Shown here piece after piece: positions 19,002-30,428 of a stretch of 62,300 bases of DNA (positions are counted from its first letter, which is position 1; each line of letters starts with the position of its first letter). The notes under the pieces were generated by a model. It did not search any database. It was not told where the DNA came from and saw only the letters and a list, made by a program, of their open reading frames with translations. Source of the stretch: Chloroflexota bacterium (GTDB lineage Bacteria > Chloroflexota > Anaerolineae > Caldilineales > Caldilineaceae); contig BOKO01000030.1 in NCBI GenBank assembly GCA_016861025.1, positions 1-62,300 of the forward strand. Reading direction: 5' to 3'. The position numbers and the translations under genes were made by a program.

Positions 19002-20237
19002 ATGACCACCAACACAGTCGGTGCAGTCTCCACCCAATATTTCACCTTCGCCGAAGACGAACCTTTCTGTCTGGAGAGCGGCGAGTCGTTGAGTCCGGTG
19101 ACGTTGGCTTACGAAACCTACGGCGCGCTCAACGCCGACCGCTCGAACGCCATCTTGATCTGTCATGCGCTCAGCGGCAGCGCGCACGCCGCCGGTTATC
19201 TTGACGGCGACCCGACAAAGCTCGGCTGGTGGGAGGATTGCATCGGGCCGGGCAAAGCCTTCGACACCGACCGCTTTTTCGTCATCTGCAGCAACGTGAT
19301 CGGCTCGTGCTATGGCTCGACGGGGCCAGCCAGCATCGATCCTGGAACAGGCAAACCCTACGGGTTGAACTTTCCGGTGGTGACGGTGGGGGATATGGTG
19401 CGCGCTCAGGTGAAGCTGATCGACCATCTTGGCATCGATCAGTTGCTTTGCGTAGCGGGCGGCTCGATGGGTGGAATGCAGGTGTTGGAATGGGCGGCGC
19501 ATCACCCGCAGCGCGTGCACTCCGCCATTCCCATCGCCACGACTGCACATCACAGCCCGATGCTGATTGCCTTCAGCGAAGTCGGGCGGCAAGCGATCTA
19601 CGCCGATCCGGCCTGGAATCATGGCGCCTACTACGATCAGCCGCAGAAGCCCGACGCCGGCCTGGCGGTGGCGCGCATGGTCGGTCATATCACCTATCTC
19701 AGCGAAGAGTCAATGCAGGTGAAATTTGGCCGCCGGCTGCAAGGGTTGGAGAAGTACGGCTATGAATTCGACACCGAGTTCGAGGTCGAGAGCTACCTCA
19801 AGTACAACGGCCATAAATTTACGCGGCGTTTTGACGCCAACAGCTACCTCTACGTGACCAAGGCGATGGATTACTTCGACCTGACGCAGCCCACCGGTTC
19901 GCTGGCGGCCGCGTTCGCCGACTCCACGCATGTCAAGTTTCTTGTCATCAGCTTTACGAGCGACTGGCTCTATCCGAGTTACCACAGTAAACAGTTGGTC
20001 AGCGCGCTGACTGCGGCCGGCGTCGATGTCACCTATCTGGATGTCAAAAGCAGTTGGGGGCACGACGCGTTTTTGCTCGAAGTCGACACGATGACCAACC
20101 TGCTGGGCAGCTTCCTGGATCGACTGGTGCGCGAGGAGCATGTGACCGCGCCGGCCGGGTACATTCCGCACGCCCGTGTCACGCCGGCGACGACCACAGC
20201 GCTGGCGCGCACTCAACTCGCCGACAATCTCGCATGA
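19002..20237 (+). CDS. metX: Homoserine O-acetyltransferase
   Basis: Acetylates homoserine with acetyl-CoA, the step before MetY. The 411-residue alpha/beta-hydrolase has the MetX signature: PVTLAYETYGALN, ICHALSGSAHAAG, GGSMGGMQVLEWA with nucleophile Ser155, and near the C-terminus a catalytic Asp in SDWLYP and His in SSWGHDAFL. I used ATG 19002 behind AGAGG; upstream in-frame codons come from the palindrome. Some MetX enzymes prefer succinyl-CoA, and the sequence alone does not settle which. The stop overlaps the metW start (ATGA). Confidence 0.95.
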   Translation: MTTNTVGAVSTQYFTFAEDEPFCLESGESLSPVTLAYETYGALNADRSNAILICHALSGSAHAAGYLDGDPTKLGWWEDCIGPGKAFDTDRFFVICSNVIGSCYGSTGPASIDPGTGKPYGLNFPVVTVGDMVRAQVKLIDHLGIDQLLCVAGGSMGGMQVLEWAAHHPQRVHSAIPIATTAHHSPMLIAFSEVGRQAIYADPAWNHGAYYDQPQKPDAGLAVARMVGHITYLSEESMQVKFGRRLQGLEKYGYEFDTEFEVESYLKYNGHKFTRRFDANSYLYVTKAMDYFDLTQPTGSLAAAFADSTHVKFLVISFTSDWLYPSYHSKQLVSALTAAGVDVTYLDVKSSWGHDAFLLEVDTMTNLLGSFLDRLVREEHVTAPAGYIPHARVTPATTTALARTQLADNLA

Positions 20238-20875
20238 ACAGCCAGACATTGACATCACCGGATGTTGTCTCACAACCGGCGCGCCTGCGATCTGATCTAT
20301 TGGCAATCGCCGACCTGGTTGAGCCAGGCTGGCGCGTGCTCGATATCGGCTGTGGCGACGGCGCGCTGCTCGAGTATCTGCGCGACCGTAAGCAGGTGAG
20401 AGGGCGCGGCATCGAGTTGACCGAAGCTGGCGTGCTGGCGTGCGTGCGCCGCGGGCTAAGCGTGCGCCAGGGCAACGTGCAAGAAGGATTGGCCGACTAT
20501 CCCGACCGCAGCTTCGACGCCGTCATTCTCAGCCAGACGCTGCCTTTTCTCGATGACCCGGCGATGGTGTTGAACGAGATGTTGCGCGTCGGACGCACCG
20601 CCATCGTCAGCTTCTCAAATTGGGGACACTGGCGCTGCCGTCTGGAGCTGCTCTTCACCGGACGCGTGCCTGTCGCCATCGATTTGCCGCAACAGTGGTA
20701 CGAAAGCCCGCGACGGCAGCTCTTCAGTGTGACCGATTTTGCGCGCTTTTGCCGTCAGATCGGCGTCGAAATCGATCGCCAGATCTATCTGAATCGCGGC
20801 GTTCGCATCCGCACCGGGCGTTTCAAGAATTTGCTGTCGACGACGGCTGTTTTCACGCTGAATCGACGCTCGTAG
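20234..20875 (+). CDS. metW: MetW-type methyltransferase-like protein
   Basis: A 213-residue class I SAM-methyltransferase fold of the MetW family. The binding loop is VLDIGCGDGALLEYL, followed by GRGIELTEAG, VRQGNVQEGLADYPDRSFD and VILSQTLPFLDDP. The C-terminal half (FSNWGHWRCRLELLFTGRVP, WYESPRRQLFSVTDFARFC) is specific to MetW. The gene overlaps metX by 4 bp, the known MetXW pairing, where MetW is reported to support MetX activity in some bacteria. It is the last gene of the SAM-riboswitch operon. Confidence 0.93.
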   Translation: MNSQTLTSPDVVSQPARLRSDLLAIADLVEPGWRVLDIGCGDGALLEYLRDRKQVRGRGIELTEAGVLACVRRGLSVRQGNVQEGLADYPDRSFDAVILSQTLPFLDDPAMVLNEMLRVGRTAIVSFSNWGHWRCRLELLFTGRVPVAIDLPQQWYESPRRQLFSVTDFARFCRQIGVEIDRQIYLNRGVRIRTGRFKNLLSTTAVFTLNRRS

Positions 20876-20905
20876 CCAAAGGGACCATTTCACGTGCGGG
20901 ACAAA

Positions 20906-20963
20906 GTAAGTCATTGGCTCCGAGGTGACGGGATGCCATGTCACGCCGGAGCCGATGACTTAC
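20906..20963. repeat. Long hairpin between convergent metW and gpmA
   Basis: Bases 20906-20929 and 20940-20963 are complementary at 21 of 24 positions, and one mismatch would be a G-U in RNA. The core reads GTCATTGGCTCCG on the left and CGGAGCCGATGAC on the right. There is no T run. It may act as a bidirectional transcription end or belong to the same class as the word palindromes. Confidence 0.75.
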
Positions 20964-21026
20964 AACGAACGCCCCCAACTTGAAGTGCGCCCGCAGTCAA
21001 TTACGCAACACTTGCGCGGATCGCTT

Positions 21027-21773
<747 letters not shown>

Positions 21774-21825
21774 GGTGTATTCCTTTCTGTAGCTTCATCT
21801 CTTGTACAAATCAGGAGAGAATGTT

Positions 21826-23106
21826 TTACGTCCAGAAGCGATAAAGCGAGAATCCGATCTCGACCAACTCAGGGATCACCTTCAGCTCAAGCAGCGCTAG
21901 CCAGACAAATGTCCAGAAGACGCTGCGAAAGGCGTCGACATACCAGAACAAAAAGATCAACAGCAAATAGCCAAATGAATAGAGCGGGGCCAACATGCGG
22001 TGTACGCTCATCGGCAGCCAGGGCGCCAGGATGCCAAAACCATCCAACCCTGGCATCGGCAACAAATTGAAAGCGATCGCTGTGATTTGCAGGAAGATCA
22101 ACAGCGCGATGGCCGCCCAAAAGTAAAGCTTTTCGGCAAAGAATCCAACATCCGAAATGAACAGGAAAGGCAGCGCAAGCGCAAGCGCAAACAACCCGTT
22201 GGCGGCAGGCCCCGCCGCTGAAACGACGCTCTGCATCCAACGGTTGCGGATTGCACCCATATGCACGTATACGGCGCCACCCGGCAGCCCGATGCCGCCC
22301 AACAGAAGGAAAATCACCGGCATAACGATGCTCAGAACAGGATGCGTGTATTTGAGTGGGTTAAGGGTGAGATAGCCGCGCTCCGCCACCGTATAGTCGC
22401 CGCCGATGTACGCCATCAGCGCGTGACCGAACTCGTGCAGCGCCAGCGAGACGACCCAGCCGATGGTGACGAAAGCGAAAATCGCGATTGGCGCCGGGTC
22501 CGTCGCCTGATAGAGATAGGCGCCGATGCCGATCATGGCGGCGCTCAACCCCAAAAACACTGGGCTGACGCGTTGGCTGCGCCGCGCCTCGCGTGCGCGC
22601 TCCACAGCCTGCTCATATTGCTCCGCTGCATCCGTGACCGATTGCTCGTAGACGCTCACCGGCGCCTGGCGAATCGACTCAACATCGACCGACCAGGTGC
22701 GTTGCCACTCCGCGATCTCCGCTGTCGGGTAAGAAAGCACGCTGACCAGAAGATCGCGCGTGCTGGCAAAAGGGACGCCGACGGAGCGAGCCTCCTCCAG
22801 CGCGCCGTTGAGCACGCGATCCAGCGCAGGATCGAGACGCCCCTGCTCTTTGTCGCCGCTGCCCTGCCAGCGCACCATCTGGCGTGACTCAAACTGCTCC
22901 TTAAGTTTGCGCAGCATCTTTTCCGTATCGTGGCCGAGCGCGGTCAAAACGCCGACGGCGTCTGTCTCCTTCTGCGCCAGCAGCCCATAGAGAAGATGCG
23001 AAGGAGAAAGTAAAATTGCACGCGTGCGCGCCGCAATGGCGTTGGCTTGCTGAATCGCCAGGACGGCTTGTACGGAGAATTGTTCAGGTAAAAACGTCTG
23101 CTGCAT
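21826..23106 (-). CDS. Clp_N domain fused to a site-2 (M50) protease
   Basis: A 426-residue fusion. Residues about 1-150 match the double Clp repeat of the ClpA/ClpC N-domain (FSVQAVLAIQQANAIAARTRAILLSPSHLLYGLLAQ; second repeat LDPALDRVLNGALEEARSVGVPFASTRDLLVSVLS). A coiled segment (about 155-180) links it to a membrane metalloprotease with TM helices from about 185 onward, zinc ligands in LALHEFGHALMAY (His224, Glu225, His228) and the third ligand in NLLPMPGLDGFG (Asp355). Site-2 proteases cut membrane-embedded substrates; Clp N-domains bind adaptors or substrates. No AAA+ module is present, so the N-domain probably recruits substrate to the protease. Confidence 0.88.
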   Translation of the reverse strand: MQQTFLPEQFSVQAVLAIQQANAIAARTRAILLSPSHLLYGLLAQKETDAVGVLTALGHDTEKMLRKLKEQFESRQMVRWQGSGDKEQGRLDPALDRVLNGALEEARSVGVPFASTRDLLVSVLSYPTAEIAEWQRTWSVDVESIRQAPVSVYEQSVTDAAEQYEQAVERAREARRSQRVSPVFLGLSAAMIGIGAYLYQATDPAPIAIFAFVTIGWVVSLALHEFGHALMAYIGGDYTVAERGYLTLNPLKYTHPVLSIVMPVIFLLLGGIGLPGGAVYVHMGAIRNRWMQSVVSAAGPAANGLFALALALPFLFISDVGFFAEKLYFWAAIALLIFLQITAIAFNLLPMPGLDGFGILAPWLPMSVHRMLAPLYSFGYLLLIFLFWYVDAFRSVFWTFVWLALLELKVIPELVEIGFSLYRFWT

Positions 23107-23227
23107 TTGATTATTATAGCGTCAATGCAACAATAAGCAGGAAATGAATGCTACATGAAAAATCGGGTATACTATTCAAATCAACTGCCTGTAGATGCAT
23201 GGAGCGAGCGGCGGTAATCGAGCGAAA

Positions 23228-24298
23228 ATGACCCGGCGAAAGACAAAGCGTGCGCCAGTCTCCACGATGTCGGCGCCGCTCTATGGTGGTGCGGTTGTGT
23301 TGACGCTGCTCGTGCTTGGCGTGGGTGTGCGAGAAGGCGCAATGACGGCTAAGTTCTGGCAGCAGTCTCTCTGGAGTGCAGTTGCATTCGCTGTTGCGTC
23401 GGCGGCGGTCTGGTTTGCCGCTTTTGCAACGGAGCCATCCGCGCTACTGCGCCGCATGACCTCGCAGCAGCGCCAGACACTCACCTATCTGGCGACGGTG
23501 TCAGGGTTGTTGTTCCTCTTCGCCAATTATTGGTTGGTTGCAGCCGATGCCGTGCAAACCAAAACGCTTTTTCCGGCTGGCTGGCTGCCGCTTGCTGGCG
23601 CGGTTGTACTGCCAATCCTGTTCGCAGCGACGGCGATCCAGGTGAATCTGCTGCCAGCGGTGGCCTGGGACGCACGTCGCCTCACTCTGCGCGAGATCAA
23701 TGTGGTGCTGCTGTTATCGATCCCGGCGCTGCTGCTCCTGCCCGGAGGCGCTAACGGCTGGCGAGAAGCCCTACACCTGCAACCGGAGCCGAACACCCTT
23801 GCGCTTGCGTCGTTCGCCGTTTCGTCCGAGGCAGTGCGCTGGCTTGCGCCGGTGTTGGCGACGGGTATTGCGCTTTTCATCGGGCAGACCGCGCTGCACG
23901 CGCTTCGGCGACCAGGCGCGGCGTCGATGGTCTTCACTGCCGTAATTTTTTATCAGGCCACAGCCAACTTTCTCTTTGCGCAGACCTCCGGCGCAGCCAC
24001 TCTTGACGCTGCGGCGCATTTTCTGGCGCTCCTGGCTGCGATCGTCCTGGATGTTGTCTACATGATTCGCATCCACGCCGCCGACGACCGGCGCACCCTC
24101 TGGTATGCGCTGACGGCCAGCGTCGTCATGGCAGCCGGCACGGCGCTGATTCTTCTGCCGCGCACGTCCTCCTATCCGCCCGTCACGGTGACAGCGTTCG
24201 TCGGTGTGATGGCGGGCAGCGCAACGCTCGGTCTGTGGTGCGGATGGAGCGGCGCCAGGTTTGGGCGTTGGATGCGGGTTGTTAATTTTCCAAAATGA
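23228..24298 (+). CDS. Polytopic membrane protein, unknown function
   Basis: A 356-residue protein with about nine or ten hydrophobic helices spread over the whole length and no motif I recognise. The N-terminus is basic (MTRRKTKRAP). Start choice is uncertain: ATG 23195 and ATG 23228 are both possible and neither has a clear ribosome-binding site. TATACT at 23168-23173 could be the -10 box. It is divergent from the Clp_N/S2P gene and 13 bp before the esterase gene, so it may be the first gene of a short operon with the esterase and MFS genes. Confidence 0.7.
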   Translation: MTRRKTKRAPVSTMSAPLYGGAVVLTLLVLGVGVREGAMTAKFWQQSLWSAVAFAVASAAVWFAAFATEPSALLRRMTSQQRQTLTYLATVSGLLFLFANYWLVAADAVQTKTLFPAGWLPLAGAVVLPILFAATAIQVNLLPAVAWDARRLTLREINVVLLLSIPALLLLPGGANGWREALHLQPEPNTLALASFAVSSEAVRWLAPVLATGIALFIGQTALHALRRPGAASMVFTAVIFYQATANFLFAQTSGAATLDAAAHFLALLAAIVLDVVYMIRIHAADDRRTLWYALTASVVMAAGTALILLPRTSSYPPVTVTAFVGVMAGSATLGLWCGWSGARFGRWMRVVNFPK

Positions 24299-24311
24299 AT
24301 GGAGTAATCTC

Positions 24312-25090
<779 letters not shown>

Positions 25091-25094
<4 letters not shown>

Positions 25095-26300
25095 ACGCCG
25101 AAACCGGCGGCAAAGCGCCGTTGTCATTACCTCGCTATCCGCGCAATGTCTATGTCACCACATTTGCTTCGCTGCTGACCGACATTTCGAGCGAGATGGT
25201 GGTCTATCTTGTGCCGCTCTTTCTTTCCGGCGTGCTCAAGACCTCGACGCCGCTGATCGGGCTGATCGAGGGCGTGGCGGAGACGACGGCTGCGCTCACC
25301 AAGCTGGCGTCCGGCTATCTTTCCGACCGCATCGGCAATCGCAAGTGGCTGACAGTAACCGGCTACAGCCTTTCACTGGCGGTCAAGCCCTTTCTGGCGA
25401 CGGCGGCGTCGTGGTCAGCGGTCTTTGGCGCGCGCTTTGCCGACCGACTGGGCAAGGGCATCCGCACTGCCCCGCGCGACGCCATCATCGCCGACAGCAT
25501 CAGCGCAGAACGCCGCGGGGATGCGTTCGGCTTTCAACGCGCTGGCGACACCTTGGGCGCGTTCATCGGGCTGGCGCTCGCCATCGTCGTCGTCTACTGG
25601 AGCCAGCAGGGCAGCTTCGAACTGACGGGCGCCACCTTCACCACGATCGTCTGGCTGTCAATGATTCCGGCGGCGGCGGCGGTCGTATTGCTTGCCTGGG
25701 GCTTGCAAGAGCGGCGCAAGGAATCCGTCGGCGCCAGGCAAAGTCAGGCGCGGTTGTCGCTGGCGGCGTTCGACCCGCGCTTTCGGCTGGCGCTGGCGAG
25801 CGTCGCAATCTTCACGCTCGGCAACTCGGCCGATGCATTCATCGTGCTGCTGGCGCAAGATCGCGGCGCCAGCGTGCTGACGACGCTGCTGATGGTGCTG
25901 CTCTTCAACGGCGTCTACACCGTGTTTGCGCAGCCCTTTGGCAAGCTCTCGGATCGCATCGGGCGGCGCCGCGTGATTCTTGCAGGGTGGAGTTTCTATG
26001 CGCTGGTCTATCTGGGTTTTGCGCTGAGCAGCACGGTCTGGCAAATCGCGCTGTTGTGGGCGCTCTACGGCCTCTACTACGCCATGACCGAAGGCGCCGT
26101 GAAGTCACTGGTGGCCGACCTGGTGCCGGGCGCGCAACGCGGCGCGGGCTATGGCTGGCTCAACGGCGTGATCGGATTGATGGCGCTGCCGGCGTCGCTG
26201 ATCGCCGGTCTACTCTGGCAGGCGATTGCGCCGTCGGCAGCGTTTGTCTTTGGCGCAGCGATGGCCGGTGCAGCCATCGCGCTGATGATGCAGGTGCGAC

Positions 26301-26323
<23 letters not shown>
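25091..26323 (+). CDS. Major facilitator superfamily transporter
   Basis: A 410-residue MFS permease with about 12 hydrophobic helices. The loop 2-3 signature is visible as GYLSDRIGNRKW and its second-half echo as GKLSDRIGRRRVILAGW. ADRLGKGIRTAPRDAIIADS is typical of a subgroup of drug or sugar-efflux-like MFS proteins. The substrate cannot be deduced. It overlaps the esterase by 4 bp; its 3' end overlaps the convergent nucleoside hydrolase by 23 bp. Confidence 0.92.
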
Positions 26324-27188
<865 letters not shown>

Positions 27189-27583
27189 GTGGCGCTCCTT
27201 TTATGCACTTATCCAACCTGTTCTGCGTACTCATGGCAACAGTTGGCGGCGCCTGATGGAATCCGGGTCAGTCTAACCTTCAAACTCGCGCCGCCAACGT
27301 GTTATCGACCTTCATGCCAGACTCGCCCGCTGGCGATGTATGCAGTGTACAACAATGGACGCCAACGCCACAGTCGAATTGCTGGCGGGGGATGGTTTTG
27401 TCGCTTTGACCTTACCAGCAGGAGATTGTCGCACCCTTCTTGTCCGTTGTGGCCCTGATCTTATGTTTTGTGCCAGATGCGCAGCCGCTTACCCAGGCGT
27501 CTATCGCTCTTGCGCCGGACAGCAACACAAATCTTATGTTGTGCCCAAATCTCTTCTTTACGGATGAGACCATTTCTGACTAG
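27189..27583. other. Intergenic region upstream of the nucleoside hydrolase
   Basis: About 395 bp between the 5' end of the nucleoside hydrolase and the 3' end of the TetR gene, both on the minus strand. Short reading frames here lack ribosome-binding sites and any recognisable motif. No convincing promoter, repeat or RNA gene was found. Confidence 0.5.
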
Positions 27584-28144
27584 TCAGCAAGCCAGTGCAG
27601 CTGAAAGCTGGCGCGCCACAACTCGCAGCGGTTCGGCGCTGTGCATGGTGCGACTCAAAATGACTCCGCCTTCTATTGCGGCGATGATGAACTGCGCCAG
27701 GTTGCTGGCGCGCTGCGCTTCCAATCCGCTGGCGAGCAGTTTGTCCTCGAAAGCGGCGATCAAGAGATCGAAAGCTGCCCGACAGGCGGCGTTGATGCGT
27801 GGGGAGGTTGTTGCGGTTTCCATGGCAACCGCCGTCAACGGACTTCCGGCGGCAAAACTGCTGGCTTCTACATTGTCGGCAATTCGCAGAACAAAGTCAT
27901 AGATCGCCTGGGCAGGCGGCGTTTCACCAGCCAGATGGGCGCGGATGCGATCCGCCATCGTGTGCCCCGCTTGTAGAACTGCTTCGCTGACAAGCTGTTC
28001 TTTCCCCTCAGGAAAATAGTAGTAGAGCGAGCCTTTGGGCGTGCTGCTCTCGCGAATGATCTCGTTCAGACCGGTGGCATGACAGCCTTGCTTCTCCAAC
28101 AGGCTGGCTGTTGTCTGCAGAATCTGGTCGCGTGTCGGACTCAT
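27584..28144 (-). CDS. TetR/AcrR family transcriptional regulator
   Basis: A 186-residue repressor-type protein. The N-terminal HTH reads RDQILQTTASLLEKQGCHATGLNEIIRESSTPKGSLYYYFPEGKEQLVSEA, the pattern of the YxaF/LmrA branch. The ligand-binding C-terminal domain is helical and less conserved. I used ATG 28144 behind AAAGGAG rather than a start five codons earlier. A consensus promoter lies at 28180-28209. Divergent or nearby EamA exporter gene 28606-29523 is a plausible target, but no operator was proven. Confidence 0.9.
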   Translation of the reverse strand: MSPTRDQILQTTASLLEKQGCHATGLNEIIRESSTPKGSLYYYFPEGKEQLVSEAVLQAGHTMADRIRAHLAGETPPAQAIYDFVLRIADNVEASSFAAGSPLTAVAMETATTSPRINAACRAAFDLLIAAFEDKLLASGLEAQRASNLAQFIIAAIEGGVILSRTMHSAEPLRVVARQLSAALAC

Positions 28145-28179
28145 GTCGGCTCCTTTCATAGAATGAAGACATGAGTCTG

Positions 28180-28209
28180 ATTATAACAACTGGTCTACAT
28201 AACTGTCAA
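28180..28209 (-). promoter_or_regulatory. Promoter of the TetR gene
   Basis: On the minus strand TTGACA (28209-28204), an 18-nt spacer and TATAAT (28185-28180) are both perfect consensus hexamers, 36 bp before the start codon. The spacer contains TAGACCAG, like the half-sites of TetR-family operators of this branch, so the gene may be autoregulated. Confidence 0.8.
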
Positions 28210-28217
28210 AGTCAAAA

Positions 28218-28397
28218 TTAATATGTGCTGGCAGCTGGCTTGTTTTGTTTGAGATGATTTGCAATTTCACTGGGCAAAGCGATGCGGCGTCCGAATTCGT
28301 TGTATTGAAGCTGCGGTTGGCGGTTGTATAGCCGGCGGAGTCTGGCGAGTGTTTCGTTGGGCCTGGTGAAAGAGCGTTTGGATCGCTTTCTTCCCAT
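28218..28397 (-). CDS. Small basic protein, unknown
   Basis: A 59-residue protein beginning MGRKRSKRSFTRPNETLARL, strongly basic at the N-terminus, with RRLYNRQPQLQYNEFGRRIALP in the middle. AAAGGA lies 7 nt before the ATG on the minus strand, which supports translation. I recognise no family. The basic, Arg-rich start suggests nucleic-acid binding, but that is only inference. It ends just upstream of the TetR promoter. Confidence 0.5.
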   Translation of the reverse strand: MGRKRSKRSFTRPNETLARLRRLYNRQPQLQYNEFGRRIALPSEIANHLKQNKPAASTY

Positions 28398-28605
28398 TGT
28401 CGTTTCCTTTGAACTGATGATGAACAGCAGATTCATCGACCTGCCGCCCATTTTATCAGAAGAAGATGATCGTTTCATTAACAAACCTCTAAATGGGTAT
28501 ACTTCATTTTTGGAGTGCACAACGAGTTCTGGAAGCGGCTTCGGAGCATGTCTGCTCTTGAGTGCGCCCTACATGACATCATCATCTTGTGAGAGTTGGG
28601 AGACG

Positions 28606-29523
28606 ATGCGCAAACATTCTGTGATTTCGGCGCCTGCCATGACAGGCATTCATCTCGCAAATCAGCACCATCGCGCTGTGTTGCTGTTGTTGGTCTGTGT
28701 GCTCCTATGGAGCACTTCGGGCGTGCTGATCAAGCAGTCGAGCCTGAGCGCGCTTGCCATTGTCGGCGGGCGCAGCGCAATTGCGGCGCTGGTGCTGTGG
28801 GCATTCATCCGCCGTCCGCGCTGGACGTGGTCGGTTCCACAGGTGGGCGGCGCGGTTGCTTATCTGGTCATGGTCGTGCTGTTTGTACAGGCGACGCAGC
28901 TCACCTCGGCGGCGAACGCCATTTTGCTGCAATATACTGCGCCGATCTGGGTGGCGCTGTTCAGCTTCTGGTTTTTGGGTGAGCGTCTGCGTCGATCGGA
29001 CTATATCGCCATCGTTGCAATTTTTGTGGGTATGGCGCTCTTTTTTGGCGATGCGTTGACGCCCGCCGGTATGCTCGGCAATGGATTGGCGGTGCTGGCC
29101 GGCGTGGCGTTAGCGTGGATGACGCTCTTCATGCGTAAGCAAAAGGACGGCTCGTCGCTGGAGACAGTTCTGCTCGGCAATCTGCTGGCGGCGGCTGTGG
29201 GGCTTCCGTTTCTGATTACGGCGCAGGTGCAGCCAATGGACTGGGCGATCATCGGTTTTCTCGGCGTTTTCCAACTTGGCTTGCCCTTTCTGCTGTACGC
29301 CGTCGCCATTCGTTCGCTCTCCGCCATCGAGACCATCCTGATTTCCTGTCTGGAGCCAATCCTCAATCCGATTCTGGTTTTTATCGTGATCGGCGAGACG
29401 CCGGGTCCGATGGCGATGGTTGGCGGCGCAATCGTGCTGGCGGCGGTGCTCATGCGCGGGCTGGCTGGCTGGAGACGACGCACATCTGTTGTTGACAGCC
29501 GCGCCGTTTTCGTTTCAGAATGA
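28606..29523 (+). CDS. EamA/DMT-superfamily transporter
   Basis: A 305-residue membrane protein with ten hydrophobic helices in two EamA repeats (about 20-150 and 165-300). Marks include LWSTSGVLIKQSSLSALAI, a glycine-rich first helix set, and in the second repeat FLGVFQLGLPFLLYAVAIRSLSAIETILISCLEPILNPI. Such proteins export amino acids, metabolites or drugs; the substrate here is unknown. I used ATG 28606 (MRKHSVISAP). A longer open frame to 28324 overlaps the small minus-strand gene and adds no membrane segment. Its stop overlaps an ATG at 29520, so coupling to phoP is possible. Confidence 0.88.
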   Translation: MRKHSVISAPAMTGIHLANQHHRAVLLLLVCVLLWSTSGVLIKQSSLSALAIVGGRSAIAALVLWAFIRRPRWTWSVPQVGGAVAYLVMVVLFVQATQLTSAANAILLQYTAPIWVALFSFWFLGERLRRSDYIAIVAIFVGMALFFGDALTPAGMLGNGLAVLAGVALAWMTLFMRKQKDGSSLETVLLGNLLAAAVGLPFLITAQVQPMDWAIIGFLGVFQLGLPFLLYAVAIRSLSAIETILISCLEPILNPILVFIVIGETPGPMAMVGGAIVLAAVLMRGLAGWRRRTSVVDSRAVFVSE

Positions 29524-29561
29524 ACGAAGGTGATGTGAGCGACGCCCGGAAGAGGAGCGAT

Positions 29562-30281
29562 ATGAGCAACGGCAAAATTTTGATTGTAGAAGATGAACCT
29601 TCATTGATCGAAACTCTCGATTATTCGCTGCGCAAACAAGGCTATGAGGTGATCACAGCTGTTGATGGGCGCAAGGCGCTTGAAGAGGCGCGCCACCAGA
29701 CGCCTGACCTGATTGTGCTCGACATCATGTTGCCGGGGTTGGATGGCTTCGAGGTCTGCCGCATTTTGCGCCGCGAGATGAATGTGCCGATCATTATGCT
29801 CACAGCGCGCACCGAGGAGGTCGACAAGGTGGTTGGGCTAGAGGTCGGCGCCGACGATTATTTGACCAAGCCGTTTAGCATGCGCGAATTGATCGCACGC
29901 GTCAAGGCGAATCTGCGCCGTGTGCGCATCGACCGCGAAGAGATTGCAACTGCAACGACAACCACACCGAATGTCGCCACCGAGCGCATGATTTTTGACG
30001 AATTGACCATCGATCTCAGCCGCCGTGAGGTCACCTTTCAGGGGAAGGTGCACCATCTCAAGCCAAAGGAATTTGACTTGCTCGTTTTTCTGGCGCGCAA
30101 TCGCGGCATCGTGTTGAGCCGCGACTTGATTCTGGAGCGGGTGTGGGGTTGGGAGTTCGACGGCGGCAGCCGCACGGTCGATGTGCATGTACGCTGGCTG
30201 CGCGAGAAAATTGAAGCGAACCCCTCTGATCCCCAACGCATCATCACCGTGCGCGGCATTGGCTATCGGTTTGAGGGATGA
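29562..30281 (+). CDS. phoP: Phosphate-type response regulator (PhoP/PhoB)
   Basis: A 239-residue OmpR/PhoB-family regulator. The receiver has ILIVEDEPS, phospho-acceptor Asp54 in LIVLDIMLPGLDGFEVC, Thr in IIMLTART and Lys in DYLTKPFSMRELIARVKANLRR. The winged helix ends SRTVDVHVRWLREKIEANP and IITVRGIGYRFEG. I used ATG 29562 with GAGGAG upstream; an earlier ATG at 29520 overlapping the EamA stop is possible. The assignment to phosphate control rests on context: a PhoR-like kinase and the pst operon follow, and TTAACA-type direct repeats with 11-bp spacing precede both phoR and pstS. Confidence 0.93.
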   Translation: MSNGKILIVEDEPSLIETLDYSLRKQGYEVITAVDGRKALEEARHQTPDLIVLDIMLPGLDGFEVCRILRREMNVPIIMLTARTEEVDKVVGLEVGADDYLTKPFSMRELIARVKANLRRVRIDREEIATATTTTPNVATERMIFDELTIDLSRREVTFQGKVHHLKPKEFDLLVFLARNRGIVLSRDLILERVWGWEFDGGSRTVDVHVRWLREKIEANPSDPQRIITVRGIGYRFEG

Positions 30282-30344
30282 AGTGAATAGTTTCACCGGT
30301 GGTGTGCGCCACATTCGCACGGGCGGTTTGGGCGCGCATTCTTC

Positions 30345-30372
30345 TTTACAAATCATTGACCGATTGTTAATT
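30345..30372 (+). promoter_or_regulatory. Candidate Pho box before phoR
   Basis: Three half-sites, TTTACA (30345), TTGACC (30356) and TTAATT (30367), are spaced exactly 11 bp apart. This is the pattern recognised by PhoB/PhoP-type regulators (direct TTAACA-like repeats with 5-nt spacers). It lies between phoP and phoR, so phoR may have its own phosphate-responsive promoter. Confidence 0.65.
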
Positions 30373-30428
30373 TTTCGCCTTTATTGTGTGCGTAGATTCG
30401 AATTCGCCCTTTTTCGGATGACGCACTT

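Noticed and set aside
27340..27567. 75-codon plus-strand frame in the gap before the TetR gene
   Set aside because: No ribosome-binding site, no motif, and codon pattern unlike the neighbouring genes.
27577..27588. Perfect palindrome CTGACTAGTCAG at the 3' end of the TetR gene
   Set aside because: It lies at the stop codon, away from any promoter. A 12-bp palindrome can occur by chance in a window of this size, so an operator role is not supported.
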